Shown here: positions 5,229-6,218 of the stretch, one piece after another | Numbering within the stretch: position 1 is the stretch's first letter | Layout of the letters: every line of letters begins with the position of its first letter | DNA from: Candidatus Hodarchaeota archaeon | GTDB lineage: Archaea > Asgardarchaeota > Heimdallarchaeia > Hodarchaeales > YT1-057 | Reading direction: 5' to 3' | DNA length: 6,218 nucleotides | Assembly: GCA_016839955.1 (NCBI GenBank) | Contig: JAEOTI010000740.1 | Location: 1-6,218, forward strand | Program-made: the position numbers and the translations under genes | The notes under the pieces: generated by a model | Database searches by the model: none | Told to the model about the DNA's origin: nothing | What the model saw: the letters and a program-made list of their open reading frames with translations, nothing else

Positions 5229-5999
5229 ATGGAGTCTCCAGCCTTGTCTGACTTCCCACCATTAAAAAGAGATCACGAAGGCGTCCCAACTTGTAAAATT
5301 GTCTTTTGGGGCCCCACTATGGCAGGAAAAACGACTGCTCTAACTATTTTCAAGGTTCTTAAAACTCTAGAAGATCCTGATAATGTTTTCAAATGGCTAA
5401 AACTTGAGGATCCAACTGGAAGAACACTATTTTTTGATCAGGGTATTTTTGGAGTCGGAAAAGACACAGCTACTGGTTTGCCCTATCTAAAATACCATTG
5501 TTTCACTGTACCAGGACAAGACCGCCATTCTGCGCAAAGAAAAGTGGTTTTACAAGGATCTCACGGTCTTGTTGTTGTTATTGACTCCGAAAAATCACGT
5601 TGGGAAGAAAATAAGAGTTCTCTTATTGAAATTAATGAGCTAATTGGAGACCGTTTAGCTGATGGCTCACTTCCCTATCAAATACTACTTAACAAAATGG
5701 ATCTCCCAAAGGAAGAACGTATTACCTCAATAGAAGTTGGAAAACTCCTTGTAGAATCAGGATCAAATGAGAATCTTAGAGATGCTGCAGTAAGGATCAT
5801 TGAAAGTTCTTGTTTGGGTGCTAGAAACGATTTAAAAGAGCTTCTTGCTTCTCAAGCACGTGAAACAATTACTGACGAAGATGGTCGGCTAAAGAAAGAA
5901 AAACGACCACCCTCTGTAAAGCGCGTTGTTCAACCAGTGGAATCCCTTATCCGAGAAATACTCATACAAGTCATGAAACAACAAAAAGTAGGCTCTTAA
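5229..5999 (+). CDS. MglA-like small GTPase with C-terminal basic extension
   Basis: This is a 256-aa GTPase, longer than bacterial MglA (about 195 aa). Numbering is from the ATG. P-loop GPTMAGKT is at 28-35; the switch I segment GRTLFFD (64-70) matches the MglA RTLFFD word, whose Arg is the proposed intrinsic arginine finger (here R65). The G3 motif TVPGQ (93-97) has the MglA hallmark Thr instead of Asp and keeps Q97. RKVVLQGSHGLVVVIDS follows as in MglA, then G4 NKMD (155-158) and a G5 region near SSCLG (193-197). The extra tail has a basic, Pro-containing stretch (KKEKRPPSVKR, about 222-232) and a final helix. In bacteria MglA controls polarity and motility with an MglB roadblock partner; Asgard archaea carry many MglA/Arf-type GTPases of unknown role. 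No roadblock gene is visible here. AGGA (5212-5215) stands 13 nt before the ATG; a TTG at 5220 would add three residues. Confidence 0.9.
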   Translation: MESPALSDFPPLKRDHEGVPTCKIVFWGPTMAGKTTALTIFKVLKTLEDPDNVFKWLKLEDPTGRTLFFDQGIFGVGKDTATGLPYLKYHCFTVPGQDRHSAQRKVVLQGSHGLVVVIDSEKSRWEENKSSLIEINELIGDRLADGSLPYQILLNKMDLPKEERITSIEVGKLLVESGSNENLRDAAVRIIESSCLGARNDLKELLASQARETITDEDGRLKKEKRPPSVKRVVQPVESLIREILIQVMKQQKVGS

Positions 6000-6053
6000 A
6001 CTTAACATATAAATGATTTCTTGTTAAATTTAGCCTCCAACTACAACCAGAGC

Positions 6054-6070
6054 TTTTTTATTTCCTTTTA
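6054..6070 (+). terminator. T-rich tract after the MglA-like gene
   Basis: T6 at 6054-6059 followed by ATTTCCTTTTA makes a T-rich stretch about 55 nt past the stop at 5999, suitable as an archaeal transcription terminator. A short imperfect hairpin (CTTTT at 6065-6069 with AAAAG at 6076-6080) overlaps its end. The tract also lies upstream of the next gene, so a promoter role is not excluded. Confidence 0.35.
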
Positions 6071-6147
6071 AATTGAAAAGAAGGTTATTCTGCTTGCACT
6101 TTCCAAATTCACAAAAATTTCCACCAATTAAACAGATAATCAAAGAA

Positions 6148-6218
6148 ATGAATGTTAAAGCTGTTTTTTCGGACATTGATGGTACAATAACTGATGAAAA
6201 ACTTAAATTAAGCACTAT
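6148..6218 (+). CDS. Partial HAD-superfamily phosphatase, likely phosphoglycolate-phosphatase/sugar-phosphatase type (5' end only)
   Basis: An open frame from ATG at 6148 runs off the right edge. The 23 visible codons read MNVKAVFSDIDGTITDEKLK and onward. The DxDGT motif (D9, D11) with a hydrophobic strand before it is motif I of HAD phosphatases: D9 is the nucleophile that forms the phospho-aspartate, D11 the acid/base. The word FSDIDGTITD close to the N-terminus is typical of archaeal phosphoglycolate phosphatase (Thermoplasma TA0175-like) and Cof-type enzymes, but the substrate cannot be fixed from this fragment. The SD before the ATG is weak (AAAGAA). The frame is open further upstream but that part is not HAD-like. 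It lies 148 nt after the MglA-like gene, behind a T-tract, so it is probably a separate transcription unit. Confidence 0.8.
   Translation, partial: MNVKAVFSDIDGTITDEKLKLST

Noticed and set aside
6030..6215. Minus-strand open frame of 61 codons at the right end
   Set aside because: It is antisense to the DxDGT motif of the HAD phosphatase start, which is far better supported.
1..6218. tRNA, rRNA, CRISPR array, insertion sequence or origin
   Set aside because: I found no cloverleaf, no regularly spaced repeats, no transposase-like protein and no terminal inverted repeats with target duplications.

Overview
This AT-rich window looks like a piece of an Asgard (Promethearchaeota) archaeal genome. 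The reasons are a Rab-like small GTPase with a textbook DTAGQE and YYRGA, a second GTPase of the MglA type (TVPGQ), and a protein with a gelsolin-like N-terminal domain, all within about 2.7 kb, next to archaeal features: an oligo-A TATA box, a PEFP-type C-terminal anchor and TTG start codons. Placement within Asgard cannot be decided from the window.

Left part (1-2253, minus strand): the first 51 codons of an unrecognised protein run off the left edge. Upstream of it, in the same direction, lies a large secreted and membrane-anchored glycoprotein (672 aa). It has a signal peptide, an amidotransferase-like fold, a divergent NodB/polysaccharide-deacetylase-like core, a C-terminal beta-rich part and a PEFP-plus-transmembrane tail. 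Its gene is transcribed from a good TATA box in the divergent spacer 2254-2496.

Middle (2497-3084, plus strand): a left-handed beta-helix acetyltransferase of the WbpD/WlbB nucleotide-sugar type. With the surface protein, this suggests envelope polysaccharide or protein-glycan work on this side of the window. A perfect 10-bp inverted repeat with a C-rich loop lies about 60 nt past its stop.

Right part (3348-6218, plus strand): a gelsolin-like protein with a long Pro/Ala/Thr-rich linker and an unassigned alpha/beta C-terminal domain is followed 47 nt later by a Rab-like GTPase lacking C-terminal cysteines; these two look like one operon. After a 364-nt AT-rich spacer with repeated ACACT-type words comes an MglA-like GTPase, then an oligo-T tract and the start of a HAD phosphatase cut by the right edge. 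The most interesting unit is the gelsolin-like protein/Rab pair with the MglA-like GTPase nearby. It may be a small cytoskeletal or membrane-signalling module, but any functional link is inference from gene order.
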